The notes: generated by a model not told the origin, from the letters alone. Shown: positions 42,255-53,483, counted from the first letter of the stretch. The stretch is DNA of 53,873 nt from Chara braunii (GCA_003427395.1 BFEA01000498.1:310192-364064), one strand, 5' to 3'. Translations and numbers: made by a program.

Positions 42255-43731
42255 ACGTTGAACGCTTTTGATTTTTTTGGCAATGTTGCAGAAGTTTATC
42301 ATTTGATGATTTGCAGCCTCGAAGATGGTGAGCAAATGCCCCACCGGGATCGGAACACGGATATCCAGCTGCTTAAGTGCTCGTAATACATCAATTTCTC
42401 TCGTCCGAAACTGTGGACCGGGATTGGATTCGCGATCGACCCATTCAAGATCATCATTGACCGATCAGATCGCTCCGACCATGCCGGTGAGATGAAGATA
42501 CTCGAGTGGGTCGACCACGTCAGCAGCGTCAGAGGAGGAAAAAGCTCTCGAGGTTGAAGCAACTGCCGTTGAAGGGGAGGGTTGCTCATATGCAACAAGC
42601 TCTCCTCCTTGGGCCGAGTCCATCAGTGCGTCTACTCGTCTTTGGTTCAGAGCTACAGGGACCGCGACTGGTGGGGGCTGATTACGTTTTGGTTGCGGAC
42701 AGTCCCGGGCAAAATGTCCGAGCTGTTTGCAGTTAAAACACTCGATCTTTCCGGCTGGATTAGCTAGGTGAGGGAATTGTGGGACGTACCCTGGTGTAGG
42801 CGGGGCAGGCAAGAGGGGAAATGACACAGGGGTAGATCGAGCAGGGGCCGGGTTAGGCTTAATTAGCCTGCTCATTATCTATTCCATCCGCTCCATGTGA
42901 GCTGCCTGCATTTAAACCAGATTGCTCATCCATTTCGATTGCTTGGTGGTGGCCGTATGGATCATTTGTGCAAGATGTAAGTTTGTTACGGCCTGAGAGG
43001 GAGAATCGTTGGGGATTCCGCTTTTAACTGCCGCTACCTGTGGATTCGTTGGGGGCAAGGAGGACGTAGCTAACAGGATATCAGAGGCGGTCCCGTTGGA
43101 AAGGTCATGGGGATAAAACCGTTCTACCGCCCGTAACCACGATCGTCTTTTAGCTACTTTATCCTGTAACTTCCCTTTCAACGGGCCCGATATATTTCTT
43201 TGTATCGGCTAGTTCTAACTCGAGGGCTTTAGCGATGATAGCCGATAGCTGGTGAGTTTTCGGGGGAACCTTTTTCTGTAACTTGCCTTTCAACGTCGGA
43301 CTTCGTAGATGATCGATGAACAAATCTCGAGCGGATTTCTCATCTTGCCCAAATTTATCCAACGTGGTTTGAAATCGATCCACGAAATCAGGCAGCAATT
43401 TCCCTGGTCCTTGCGGACGATTTTTGAGTACGTACCAGGCGGCGTCTTCACTGACCGTATCAAATCGGGCCAGAAACGCTTTTTTGAAAGTGTTCCAATC
43501 TACCCACGTGTGCTTTCTGAACCAGTAATACACCGTATTACGAAGCAACAAGGTGAGAACGTGGGGAAGATCACCCGCGCTGTATCCTTGAGCTTCGACG
43601 GCTTCCGCCCAAGCTTCGGGGTGGGTATGGTTAGGGAAGAAGGGGAAGGGGGCAGGAATGCTAACCATCACCCCGTTTCCGTCTGCCATTGGCATAGCTT
43701 GAACAGCTGCACCAGATCTGGATCTGGTCAC
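42255..43731 (-). pseudogene. Gag of the Ty3 element
   Basis: 43731-43159 (190 codons) holds a Retrotrans_gag-type capsid region: HPEAWAEAVEA, VYYWFRKHTWVDWNTFKKAF, FVDRFQTTLDKFGQDEKSA, DLFIDHLRSPTLKGKL. After a shift, 43181-42912 continues, and past a stop 42875-42465 holds the nucleocapsid zinc knuckle CFNCKQLGHFARDC (C46, C49, H54, C59). A TGA at 42465-42467 interrupts the frame, which then continues (ESNPGPQFRTREIDVLRALK) towards protease. The gag fragment at 11.7-12.8 kb has no stop at the matching place, so this TGA is a lesion. Gag packages the element RNA. Confidence 0.85.
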
Positions 43732-43812
43732 AGGACGATCTCGGCGAGTGGGTTGAGGACTTCTTCTACCTCTCGCCAGCTCGACTTACTATCATCAGAA
43801 CCGACACGTGTC

Positions 43813-43825
43813 GGCTCCGATACCA
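43813..43825 (-). other. Primer binding site, initiator Met tRNA type
   Basis: On the minus strand TGGTATCGGAGCC follows the 5' LTR. It differs by one base from TGGTATCAGAGCC, the common complement of the initiator Met tRNA 3' end in Ty3 elements. Compared with the left LTR, 12 LTR-end bases (ending CGTCACA) are missing between LTR and this site, a deletion at a TG repeat. Confidence 0.8.
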
Positions 43826-44988
43826 ACCTCACGCCCTGTGCTGTCTTTCATTCGGAGTGCTAGAGGTGCGGAAGGGGCCCAAAAAAACAGCAAGATGGGG
43901 TGTGCCAAGGATTTTTGGAAATTGAGTGCGGGGACACAGACGGAATTGAAATCCCCCGTGTTGGCCTGATGAAGTAAGTCGGTTGTTTTCGCGAGTCGTG
44001 GAATGCGCGCGCGGGCATGGCGCGAAAAGAGAAAAACAAATCCAAATTCAATCCAAAAAGTATTGTCGGACTTCCCACCGTGCTACGGCCCTTCGTTTAG
44101 AGCGAAAAGGTTTCGACACTCTTCGTGTGTCTCGTTTTCGTATTAAGTCCTGACGTCGTTCACCTATCAGTTCTGAGTCCGACGTGGAGGGCCTCAGTCG
44201 TGTGGCTCTTTCTCTATGTTCGTCTTCACTCCGTACGCGGTAGTGGAAACCCTTGGATTCGTAGCGCTCAAAGCGCTGGCACCTGTGTTACCGCGCGTTC
44301 ATTGAACGCAGGTTTTGCGTTCAGTTTTTGAACGCGCTGAACGCGCGTTCAATGAACGCCGGTAAACGCGATTGACGCGTTTGCGCACGGGCGTGCGCGG
44401 GGTGTAGGGGGGGGTTGGGCAGTGTGGGGAGCGGCGGCGGTGCTTCAGGGGGCTGTGGGCAGTGTGGGGAGCGGCAGTGCTGCTTGGGGGGGGACTGTGG
44501 GCCAATGCCCCAGACAAAACAATGAAAAAAAAAAATAATAATAAGTGTGAATTTGTGTGTCTGTGTGTGTGTGAATGTGTGTGTGTGTGTGTGAATGCTC
44601 CTTTTTTTTTTCGGGGGGGGTGGGGGAAACCGCCTAACATGGCTCAGATGGCCCATGCAGGCTCTCTGAAGGGTCCTCGCAGCCATGTGGCGCAGACACC
44701 CCCACGAAAATCGAGGCAGGCAGTGAGTGTGAGGTTGAGTACTAGTTTGCCCAATATATCCTCAGGATTCAAGTTGAGGTTTGTGTTTCAGCAGTTATGG
44801 GTTGCTCTACCTCATACTCACTGCTTGCCTCGTGGAGGATGTGCCTGAGGGCATAACACAGTAACCGTTGGCATAAGCCAATGGTTTTATTACTGCAATA
44901 ATAATAAAAAAAAAGAGAAAAAAAGAACGGCACCAGATGGCGCCCACAGAAGTGGCAGGGGACTTAGTGTCCCCAAAAGCACACAGTA

Positions 44989-45111
44989 GGGTCCTCGCTG
45001 CACTACCCTCGAAGTGTGCAAAAAGAGAGTGAATCTTCAGCTAGAATATGGAAAAATACACGACCATGATTTTTGTCTTTTGTGCATTTCAAGAGTAGTG
45101 CAGCGAGGCCC
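44989..45111. mobile_element. Short MITE, CTCGCTGCACTACTC family, copy 2
   Basis: 123 bases, starting GGGTCCTCGCTGCACTACCC, with the right end (reverse complemented) GGGCCTCGCTGCACTACTCT. It aligns along its whole length with 14363-14484. The flanks are GTA and TAG, so a target duplication is not clear. It is nested inside hAT-like element 1. Confidence 0.85.
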
Positions 45112-45379
45112 TAGGTGCCCGTCGAAAACGGGCAGCCGTTTTTAGGTAGGACAGTTACTTTTTTTTTTTTTCATCCGTTTTTAGATTTCCTTTAGATTCA
45201 TTAGTTAGATTTTTTTCTCTTTTTTTTAGAGAGCCGTTTGTCTTAGGAACGGGCTGAAGGAAGATTGGGGGGGTATTTATGCTGAGATTGCGGTTGGATA
45301 CAGGGTGTTACAGTTCTTGGTTGCCTTTGGATCTGGCGCATATCTGCACCAGATACAGACGCGAGGTGGGAAGTTGGGA

Positions 45380-45383
<4 letters not shown>

Positions 45384-45439
<56 letters not shown>
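45384..45439. repeat. (GA)n microsatellite
   Basis: A pure GA run inside hAT-like element 1. Confidence 0.95.
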
Positions 45440-45442
<3 letters not shown>

Positions 45443-45939
45443 GAGGGAAGGGATGATCCCAACAGGCTGTTTCGTCGGGCTTTCACCAACTCATCAGGGG
45501 GTTACAACCCTCACAAACCATCTGAGGATGGGCAACCTGGATGAACCTACCCCCAGAACTCGGGGGTATGCAGAAGTTGTAGGTAAGTTTTTTTTTTGTT
45601 TGTTTGTTTGTTTGTTTTTAGTTTTTTTCCTTTTTCTCTTCTTTGTTTTCTCCCCTTTGGGTTCGTTGAACGAGGTCCACCACCCCATAGTCCGCAATGC
45701 GCGCGTGCGCTCCCCGGGGTCGCGTTTAATTTTTTTGTGCCACGTGGCACGCAGCGCGTTTCAACACGATTGAACGCGGCCCCGGGGGGTATGAACGCTC
45801 GCGTTTGAACGTGAACGCGTGCTCAGCGTGTTCACCCGGTTACATAGGCTGGCGCTCGGTACAAAGAGTGCGGGGCCAGTGGGGTTCTACTGCCGTCCAC
45901 GGGATGACGGTCAACCCGTTAAGTGGCAACAATATCAAG

Positions 45940-46475
45940 CTATATGTCTATTCAACGGGCAACGGGAAAGTTTCAACTCCGTTGTATCCGTTGAATAGCC
46001 TCCGGGGCCCTGTTGAATTCCCGTTGAATGGTACAACGGGCCATCCCCGTTGAATATTGTTCAACGAGGAGGGTGCATTGGGCCTCGGACACGACGCTGG
46101 ACGCACGTGAACCAAAACAAAATTGTCCCGTTGAATCCCGTTGAATCCCCGTTGAATTTCATTGAATCCCCGTTGAATCCCCATTGAATCCCCGTTGAAT
46201 CCCGTTTGTCCCCGTTGAATCCCGTTTGTCCCCGTTGAATCCCGTTTGTCCCCGTTGAATCCCGTTGAATCCCCGTTGAATCCCGTTGGGAAAAAAAAAC
46301 AGACATCGTCCAAAACTTCCGGAAAAAAACTACGTTATGCAGAAAAATAAACTGAACAACTTTTGCCTCAGGGTCACACCGAAAATCTTCACCAAATTAA
46401 AAAGAAAAAATATAATATAAAAATAAGTTATTTATTTATTTATTTCGTGTGTCTGTGTGTGCATATGTGTGCGTG

Positions 46476-46518
<43 letters not shown>

Positions 46519-46755
46519 TCGGGTGGGCGTGGGGGGGCGACCCATCCGCTACCAATCAATCAATCAATCAATCAAAAGAGGAAAAAAAAGTTAAAAAAAA
46601 AAGGGGAAAGCCCGCTTTTCTCGTTATTTTTACTTTTCCTTTTTTTTTATTTATTGATTGATTGATTCATTGATTGATTGATTGACTGATTGATTGATTG
46701 ACTGATTGATTGATTGACTGTTGGGGGATGGGGCGCCCCCCCAACCCCCACCGAA

Positions 46756-46786
<31 letters not shown>

Positions 46787-46848
46787 TACTCACTTGCGAC
46801 GAAGTTGGGCGGGGTCCCCGCCCGCGCAACTTGGGTGAAAGAAAGTGA

Positions 46849-46905
<57 letters not shown>

Positions 46906-47279
46906 TGTGTCTCTGTGTGTGTGATTGGGTGGGGTTTGGGGGGGCGACCCATCCCCCACCAATCAATCAATCATTCAATAAAAAAAAAAAAGAAAAAAAA
47001 ATCTATCTGTTTTGAGTCTGGTTTTGTTTTTGATTTTTAAAAAATAATTTTAATGCTTAAAAAATTAACATAAAAATATGAGGATGTAGAGAGCAAAAAA
47101 CTCTACACCCCCATTTTTGTTTTTGGTTTTTTCACCTATGTTTTGCCTCCCAAAAAAAAAATCCGCGGGCCGAGTTGTACCACGTTCAACTCGGTTCAAT
47201 GGGAAGTTGAAACAGGAGTTGAATGGGAGTTGAACCGTTCAACTCAAAACCCCCGTTGAATCCGATTTCGGACACATAG
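45940..47279. mobile_element. hAT-like non-autonomous element 2 (CCCGTTGAAT motif type)
   Basis: 1340 bases in the right LTR. The flanks are ATATCAAG (45932-45939) and ATATCGAG (47280-47287); the left LTR has one ATATCGAG. Ends are CTATATGTC and, reverse complemented, CTATGTGTC. The left part (about 45951-46290) is an array of TTCAACGGG/CCCGTTGAAT, including a near-tandem block at 46128-46290 with CCCGTTTGTC variants; the right end has GTTGAA and TTCAACT copies. The interior has three compound modules of (TG)n, a G-rich linker and (GATT)n, and a hairpin near 47083-47110. No transposase frame is present. Confidence 0.8.
46447..46990. repeat. Compound (TG)n / G-rich / (GATT)n modules
   Basis: Three modules, two in one orientation (46447-46575 and about 46850-46980) and one inverted (about 46655-46790). 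Each joins a TG or CA run to GGGTGGG..GGGGCGACCCATC-type linker DNA and a run of CAAT/GATT tetramers. The same arrangement occurs twice at 23758-23960. Confidence 0.75.
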
Positions 47280-49763
47280 ATATCGAGTAAGGTGGAAAGT
47301 GAGTATCGATAATGACAAACCCAGCCTCTACGAACCCTGAACAACGATTTCCCGGAGGGAAGTAATATCGTCCGCCGATCCGTGCGACAGATTCTCGTAC
47401 GTCCCACTCGCAGACACGTGTCCTTTCCTCGTTGTAAGGAAAAGGTCGTGTTGATACGGGAGATACGGGAGGCTGACGCTCGATCAAAGGGTGTTTGTCA
47501 GTCCACACGTCAATCAATTGCAAAAATCCCGAGATGTCATCCAAAAAAAAAACACTTGCACAATCCACCAATCAATTCTTTTTCGACACAAGAGAGAGAA
47601 AACACTCATCCACGTGATCATGCATGTAACTGAGGGATCGGCCCGCGACTCAGGTTTAGTGAGTCACCGCGGCGTTGATCCAGGCGCCTTGTTTCTCGAG
47701 GCTGCCCTGTAGATCGGTTGCAGATGTCGTGCAGCATATGGCAGATGGCATGCGCAGTGCATTCAGAACTACAGATCTAAACACTCTTGCATTCTCGAAC
47801 AAAATCCCACCTAGTGCTGCGTCTAATCAACGTGAAAAGGCAAGCATTTCCATACATACATTCACTGTGGAAGGTGCGAAAATGACAAAAATACACAGGT
47901 CAGACATGACTCGGGGGCGGGAGGGAGGGGGGGGGGTTGTACACACGCATCCACCGTTCACAAGACAAAGGGGATCATACCCTCGACATCTGGGGATTAC
48001 CCAGAAAACTAATGGAAGAGTTCCGGAAGAAGTTCTTGTATGCGAGGATTCTCGCGCCTTCGCTTCCGGTCACAAGAGGGACAACACCATCAATACGTCG
48101 TCATTCAAGTCAAAGAGGGAGGGAAAGAAAAGAAGGGGAGAGACAGACAAAGAAAAGTTGAGACGTAAGACACGAGAATCCGGCACGAGAGCAGTCGGCT
48201 TTTCAACCAGGAACTCACACCAAAAAATTGATCCGCAATAAAGGCGCATTCGCCGTAGAGTTCCAATATGGCCCCAGGCCAATCATGCACTCAACTCCAA
48301 TCACACATACTCATACCCGCACCGACGATCCCGGTTGTCGCGTGCTAACTCCCACCACTGCGATCGTCACCCCGCTGACGAAGGCTCGGCTCGGCTCGCC
48401 TGGATCCCACAGTCCATCGTGGCGATCAAGGCCGCAACCGGCCAGACTATAGTCAGCCCGACAGGACTCTTCGACTCTCACCAAACTCACCACTTAGCCA
48501 CTGCTTCCCGGAAGCTGGCTTGCGAGTGGAAAACGTAAGAGATATTTGTGGGCGCGTTTGCGGAATTTATAGTGGCGAGAAGGGGGGCAAGGGAGAGAGA
48601 AGACATGGGGAAAATCGAAGTGTAAGAAAAAAAGTAAGAGGAGAAGACTTGGCGAGGAGCGCGCTACGGAAGCCTGTTGATCCTTTAGAGCCCAATGGTC
48701 GGCCAATCAGATGCGTCGCGTAGTAGGAATTTCCTCCTACTCAACGCGTCTGATTGGTGAGCTGGGGTGATCGGAGGATTAACCGGGCTTTGTGAGCCAA
48801 GGTCGATGAGCGGAAAGAGACGAGGCGTGAAAAGCAGCGCGAGATGGGTCCGAGATTCAGTCGATCAAGAAAGGGGAGCAGGCGCGCAAAGCAGAGAGAG
48901 GGAAAAACAGTTGCGATACGACAAGGAGGGGGAAGGGAAGAGTGCGGGGGAGGGATGGCGCGGGAAATAAGGAGGAAGATGCTCGTATGCGCGGTGCCGA
49001 CAGTAAGAGAAAAAGGCACCAAAACAATTACAGCTTGCCTATTGCCAAAACCAATTCAAAATTGAAATCATTATACCATCGCGCGAAAGGCGACGCGGGA
49101 AAAGAAATTCCTACGCCTATCCGTCTTCTCGCAAAATTCCTAAAGTTTTCTGCGACGTGACCGAGAACATTCATGCAAGGAAAAAGATACATCGGGCCCC
49201 GCTTATTCCGTAATTCCTAACTGTCGAGCCCGATTCCCATCGCGCTCGCTAAGGCGCGTGTAATTTCCCGTGCATTTCCCGAATTACAAAAAGCAGAATT
49301 CAAAAAGACTTCGAAAAATAGAAATCAAAACAAAGCGCCCGAAATCAAGAAAGGCGGCGAGGGTTCCGTGGGGTCGGTATGGTACACAAGGGGGTGTTAG
49401 TCCTAGGGGTACGAAAGATAGCACGGGGTCGGGAAGTAGTTCGTCACACCCCGACCTCGGCCCTAACCAGCGGACCCCCTCTTCTCCTTGAAGTACAAAA
49501 AAAACTGGAGAGCACAACCATCACTGATTCCCAATCACGAGCACATCCCAAGGTATCCCTGACGAAATCTAAAGGGCTGGTCAGGGGCAGGGAGAAGGGG
49601 GGGCATCAGGTCAGGAGCCTGACACAATGGAAAGGGAAGTTGGCAGCAATGGCGGCCTTGATGCCGGCCACTGCACAGGACAAAAGTAAGGATATGGAGG
49701 GGGTGGAGCTGGCTTCTCATGATCCTATGGGGAAGCTCCCCATGGATCAGTCAGCCCCCCCCC

Positions 49764-49795
49764 CTTATACACATCTAGATGTGTATAAGAGACAG
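49764..49795. other. Nextera transposase adapter junction (assembly artefact)
   Basis: CTTATACACATCT is followed directly by AGATGTGTATAAGAGACAG. The second is the complete 19-base Tn5 mosaic end used in Nextera libraries; the first is 13 bases of its reverse complement. Such head-to-head ends arise in mate-pair or tagmentation junction reads and do not belong to the genome. Confidence 0.97.
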
Positions 49796-50038
49796 GTGCG
49801 AGGCCAGTGGGGTTCTATTGCCGTCCACGCGATGACGATCAACTCGTTAAATGGCAACAATATCGAGTAAGGTGGAAAGTGAGTATCGATAATGACAAAC
49901 CCAGCCTCTACGAACCCTGAACAATGATTTCCCGGAGGGAAGTAATATCGTCCGCCGATCCGTGCGACAGATTCTCGTACGTCCCACTCGCAGACACGTG
50001 TCCTTTCCTCGTTGTAAGGANCCCCCCCCCCCCCCCCC
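49796..50038. other. Misplaced copy of an LTR segment plus N and poly-C (artefact)
   Basis: 49796-50020 reads the same as left-LTR 33340-33564 throughout, with identical length (225 bases) and agreement at positions where the right LTR differs. An N (50021) and a C run follow. LINE sequence on both sides ends in C runs, so the assembler probably bridged a poly-C gap with an adapter-bearing read from the LTR. Confidence 0.9.
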
Positions 50039-51770
50039 GACACTCAGACGCACCGCCTACATATGCCCCCACTGTGGCGGTGGGGGAACTGGGTTTTCTC
50101 TGTCCCAACCCCCATCAGCTCCCGTGCCAACAGCCCCTCACAACGGGGATCTCCCCCTCGCCCCGAGGATAAATATTCCCCCAGAAACGGCGGCCATCCA
50201 AAATGGCCAAATAGCCAGGGATATGAACATTAGTACGTACCCGACGAAGGGTCAATGCCCCCCTCCCCCTCTCCCCACGGGGGAGGCCCCCCCTCCACTT
50301 CCAACCAGGGAAGAGGACATGGGAGGGGAAGGGGGACCGGAGGCCAGGGGGGAAGGGGAACAATCATCTCCCAAACCCCCCCGCCGGTAGCACAAAGATA
50401 AAAAGCTCAGAAACCGCCTCAAGGCAGTCACCGACGAGGTGCTCATGGCAGTCTTGAAAGTTGAGAACCAGGAAGACCACTCTCTGATCCCTCCACTGCA
50501 TTGGGAAAGGATCAGACGAGCATTCATGAGCACAACAACAGTCGTCAACCTCCTGGACAATGCGGAATACCCCTCGGCCATAGACTGGAAGGTGGTGGCA
50601 GCAACAATCTTGTCAAGTATACATGGCCTTTTGACCAACATTCGCAATGCAGCCCGGACTAGAGCCATAAAGGAAAGCCAAGACATTGCTCTCCCAACAG
50701 CCACAGCAGAATAGCAAGAGGGGGACCTTTCATTCGAAGGGATAGATTGGCCTGACGAAATAGTCCAAGAGCTGGACAGCACACTGGGGACAGTAGAAAT
50801 GGTGCCTCATCACCTGCTGAACCCCCTGTTGTATATCCAATCTCTCCCGACACAAAAATCACAGGATATTGTAGACCCACCTGACGAGTGAGCGCTTGTC
50901 GAAAGGAAAATGTAGAAAAAGTGGGACAGCGACTCCAGCTCAGCCTTGGATTCGGATGGCTCAGATTGCTCTCACTGCACAAACCACTCAGCCTTAACAT
51001 TCGATTGGGATCTACCCATCTTGAGTCAGAACATAGGGCCGTCCCAGCCTGGCGCCAGCCAATCTGGCCCCCTGGACCACCCAATGGTCGCTAACTCGGT
51101 TAACCTCGTATCCTTGCTAGAGGTGCAGGCTCGGTCGATGGCCAAGCGCACGATTTTCAGAGACTGCTTGCGAACAACGGCTGAGAGTTCACCTTGGGGG
51201 AGCCTCAAAGATGGTGTCATCATCCTCCCCATGAGGCGACGACAGCAGGGAGGAGAGTGGCTAGTCGGTCTGAGACACAACACCCCCCGAGTCCCCAAGT
51301 TGGCAACCCGAGCCCTCAAGGGATCAACACTGATCCAACAGACTCCCCCTGGGGCTGGCGATACTTGGATGGCGGGGCACCATCCGGCAAGTTCTTACAA
51401 GATACATGTTGCGTAACCACATCAGCCAGCGACTTCAGCAAGGGGACATGGGGGCAGTGAGAACGGTCTTCTCGCGGGACCTCCCCTTTCCGCCAGGAGC
51501 TACCCCCATTCTGGTTTTGCTCGGAATGGACCAGAGGTCGGACACCCAAGAAAACAAAATAACATGGTTTTCGCAGCAGGAGCTCCTAGACGCCTCTATA
51601 GCAAGAATGCGCACAAACAACACTTGGAGGGCTGAAGAACAAGTGCTGTTCGTGCAAAGGTTGCTCAAGGAAGATGCCTTGGATGCCTGCAGAACGTGGG
51701 ATGACCCCCTGTTCATTAACAGCCTCACCAACGGGGCTCCGACAACTGACTAAACCACTATATCACACAA

Positions 51771-53483
51771 ATGTCAGCCGTTCATAACAACACGATGCAT
51801 CGTCACTCGCAATTATCACAAAACCAGTCATGGACCCAGACATCAATGCTTCCGCTGGTACTACAAGGACAGCAAGGGGATCAGAATCACTCTCGGGGGG
51901 ACAATGACGGACAAAGACAACCACCACCGCAGAACATTCCAGCCTGTCCGAGTCCACCTCGCCCTCCCCCTGCCCTCCGTCGCCAGCCGGCCTGGGCTAA
52001 AAAGCTGCTGGAGGCTGACCTGGACATCAGGTCTATCAATGTCAATGGCCTGGCCCAACCGAACGACCAGAAGACTGACGCATTATGGAAACTTATGACT
52101 CGAGACATGGGGGGTAAATTGCCTGATGCAATAGGGGTTCAAGAAACGCACCTCACTGACTCCATCCCCCATCAAGCTCGGGCCCGACAGATTTGGCCTC
52201 ACACCTCATTTGCGGCACCGGCCTGATCAGCGGCATCGACAGGGGTAGCCATTTGGCTGCCGTCCTCCACGAGACTTACACCACTGCATTCACAATGAGA
52301 CCAATTACAATGGAGATGGCTGGCTCAGGGCGAAGAATGGGGAAGACGAAATCTGCTTGGTCTGCATTTATGCCCCCAACGAACCGACGCAGAGAGTGCA
52401 TTTTTTTAACAACCTGCTTCAAACCCTCTCGAAAAACGTCCCCATCGTCATGGTAGGTGATTTTAATACAACTTTGGACCTCACCTTGGATAAAAGGTCA
52501 GCGTCGTCATCACTATCGTCACCGGCCTCATCTGCCGCTTAAAACAGAAGTAGGGGGAGAGGACCCGACAGTGCGGCACTAGCTCACATGATGACAGAGT
52601 TGGGTCTGTTCGACTTGTATCGACACCTTCATCCCACTACGAAGGCCTACACGTGTGTGAGATCGAGAGCGGAGGCAGGTCTCCCCAACTCAAGGATAGA
52701 CCTGGGCCTCCTCTCAGAAGACCTCACATGCCTTCTCATGATGGCAGATATCCTCCCCTTCTCCCCTTGCAGATCCTTCGACCACCGAATGATTGCTATG
52801 GGCCTCTCCTTTCATACACATGTGACCAGGGGCCCCGAATACTTCAAATTCAACACCTCTCTCCTTCAGTTATCGGCCCTGAAGAATCACGTAAAGGAAT
52901 TATGGGAATATTGGTCAGCTCAAAGGTCGACGAAAGGATCGATAGTCAAATGGTTCAATGACGGCGTCACGCAACTAAGAGAGAGAGTTAAAAAACTCTC
53001 AATCCAAATTTTGGCAAATTGCACGCCAAAGAAAGCTGATACTTGACAGCCTGCTCATGAAGATGGAAGACTGGGACAAACGTCTCATGGAGGATCCCAC
53101 AAACCTGTCAACGTTCAACGCCCTTCAAAGGGCAAGAACCCAACTGCAATACCACATAGACAACCAAAACGAGAAATGGCACATACAAGCAAAAATCAGC
53201 AAAAATGCAACAAATGGCCTCATGACCAAACTTTCTTCAACAAGGCTAGGGCTAAAAGCAGACACAACACAGTCCCCGGCGTGAAACACCCGTTTGACGA
53301 CTCCCAACCCGTTGCGAAAAATGCCTACAAAATTGTAGACTATGCCTCTACGTATTATACGCATCTTTTCACCTCGGAGTCTGGGAGCCGACAATAGCAA
53401 CTGCGGGAGGACTCCAGAAAGGCCCTCCTTGATGCTCTCGCAGCGTTACTGGCTACAAGCCAAAGCCAGACATTGGACACCAG
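51771..53483 (+). pseudogene. LINE ORF2, endonuclease part, truncated by an insertion
   Basis: Starts at the ATG 51771, 17 bases after the ORF1 stop. After a Pro/Gln-rich lead the L1-type apurinic endonuclease begins: DLDIRSINVNGLAQPNDQKT, then PDAIGVQETHL (catalytic Glu), LVCIYAPNEPTQRVHFFNNL, PIVMVGDFNTTLDL, SRIDLGLLSEDL and SFDHRMIAMGL (Asp-His pair). Frames change near 52226 and 52330, a TAA lies at 52540, and more shifts occur after 53040. The linker to RT follows (EKWHIQAKISKN, ARAKSRHNTVPGV, YYTHLFTSE). RT is not reached, because the frame is cut at 53484. Endonuclease nicks the target DNA for target-primed reverse transcription. Confidence 0.85.

Larger units (their letters stand above)
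44283..45847. mobile_element. hAT-like non-autonomous element 1 (GAACGC motif type)
   Basis: 1565 bases inserted in the right LTR. The flanks are GCTGGCAC (44275-44282) and GCTGGCGC (45848-45855). The left LTR has a single GCTGGCAC there, so this is an 8-base target duplication with one later change. Ends are CTGTGTTACC and, reverse complemented, CTATGTAACC. Both ends carry arrays of GAACGC/GCGTTC in both orientations, partly as GAACGCGCGTTC-like palindromes. The interior has a duplicated G-rich unit (44417-44510), (TG)n, a nested MITE and (GA)n. No transposase frame is present. Confidence 0.8.
32858..49448 (-). mobile_element. Ty3/gypsy-type LTR retrotransposon, degenerate, with insertions
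   Basis: A minus-strand element 16.6 kb long including two later insertions. Order in its own sense: 5' LTR (right), tRNA-iMet primer site, gag, protease, RT, RNase H, PHD finger plus integrase, ORF3, 3' LTR (left). The integrase-after-RT order places it with Ty3/gypsy and not copia. LTR termini are TGTGACG..CGTCACA. CCCC flanks both sides (32854-32857 and 49449-49452). The host site is LINE ORF1, whose frame is restored on removal. Many stops and frameshifts, a lost integrase Glu codon and LTR deletions show that it is dead. No convincing polypurine tract is seen next to the 3' LTR. Confidence 0.9.
43826..49448 (-). repeat. 5' LTR (right copy) of the Ty3 element, interrupted twice
   Basis: LTR sequence lies at 43826-44282, 45856-45939 and 47288-49448, split by insertions at 44283-45847 and 45940-47279 and their 8-base duplications. 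The outer end is CGTCACA at 49442-49448, followed by CCCC. Substitutions relative to the left LTR are frequent and scattered, so the element is not a recent insertion. Confidence 0.9.
49453..51753 (+). pseudogene. LINE ORF1, 3' part
   Basis: The plus frame continues from 32857 (TSALTSGPPLLLEVQKKLES) to a C run at 49755, is interrupted by the artefact at 49764-50038, and resumes with TLRRTAYICPHCGGGGTGFS. After a TAG near 50390 it continues as 50414-50714 (LIPPLHWERIRRAFMSTTTV, AIDWKVVAATILSSIHGLLT), then with further shifts through 50946-51416 (NSVNLVSLLEVQARSMAKRT) to 51406-51753 (ITWFSQQELLDASIARMRTN). The reading changes frame several times, so it is decayed. It would give an unusually long ORF1. 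I recognise no named domain beyond the short Cys pair CPHC. Confidence 0.55.

Noticed and set aside
44986-45114. 3-base target duplication around MITE copy 2
   Set aside because: The flanks GTA and TAG do not match as direct repeats, unlike GAA/GAA at copy 1.
46128-46290. CRISPR-like array
   Set aside because: CCCGTTGAATC-type repeats have no unique spacers of constant length; they are a subterminal tandem array in a hAT-like element.
49796-50020. Third LTR copy or solo LTR fragment
   Set aside because: It directly follows an adapter junction, reads the same as part of the left LTR, and lies between two poly-C runs of the LINE, so it is an assembly artefact.
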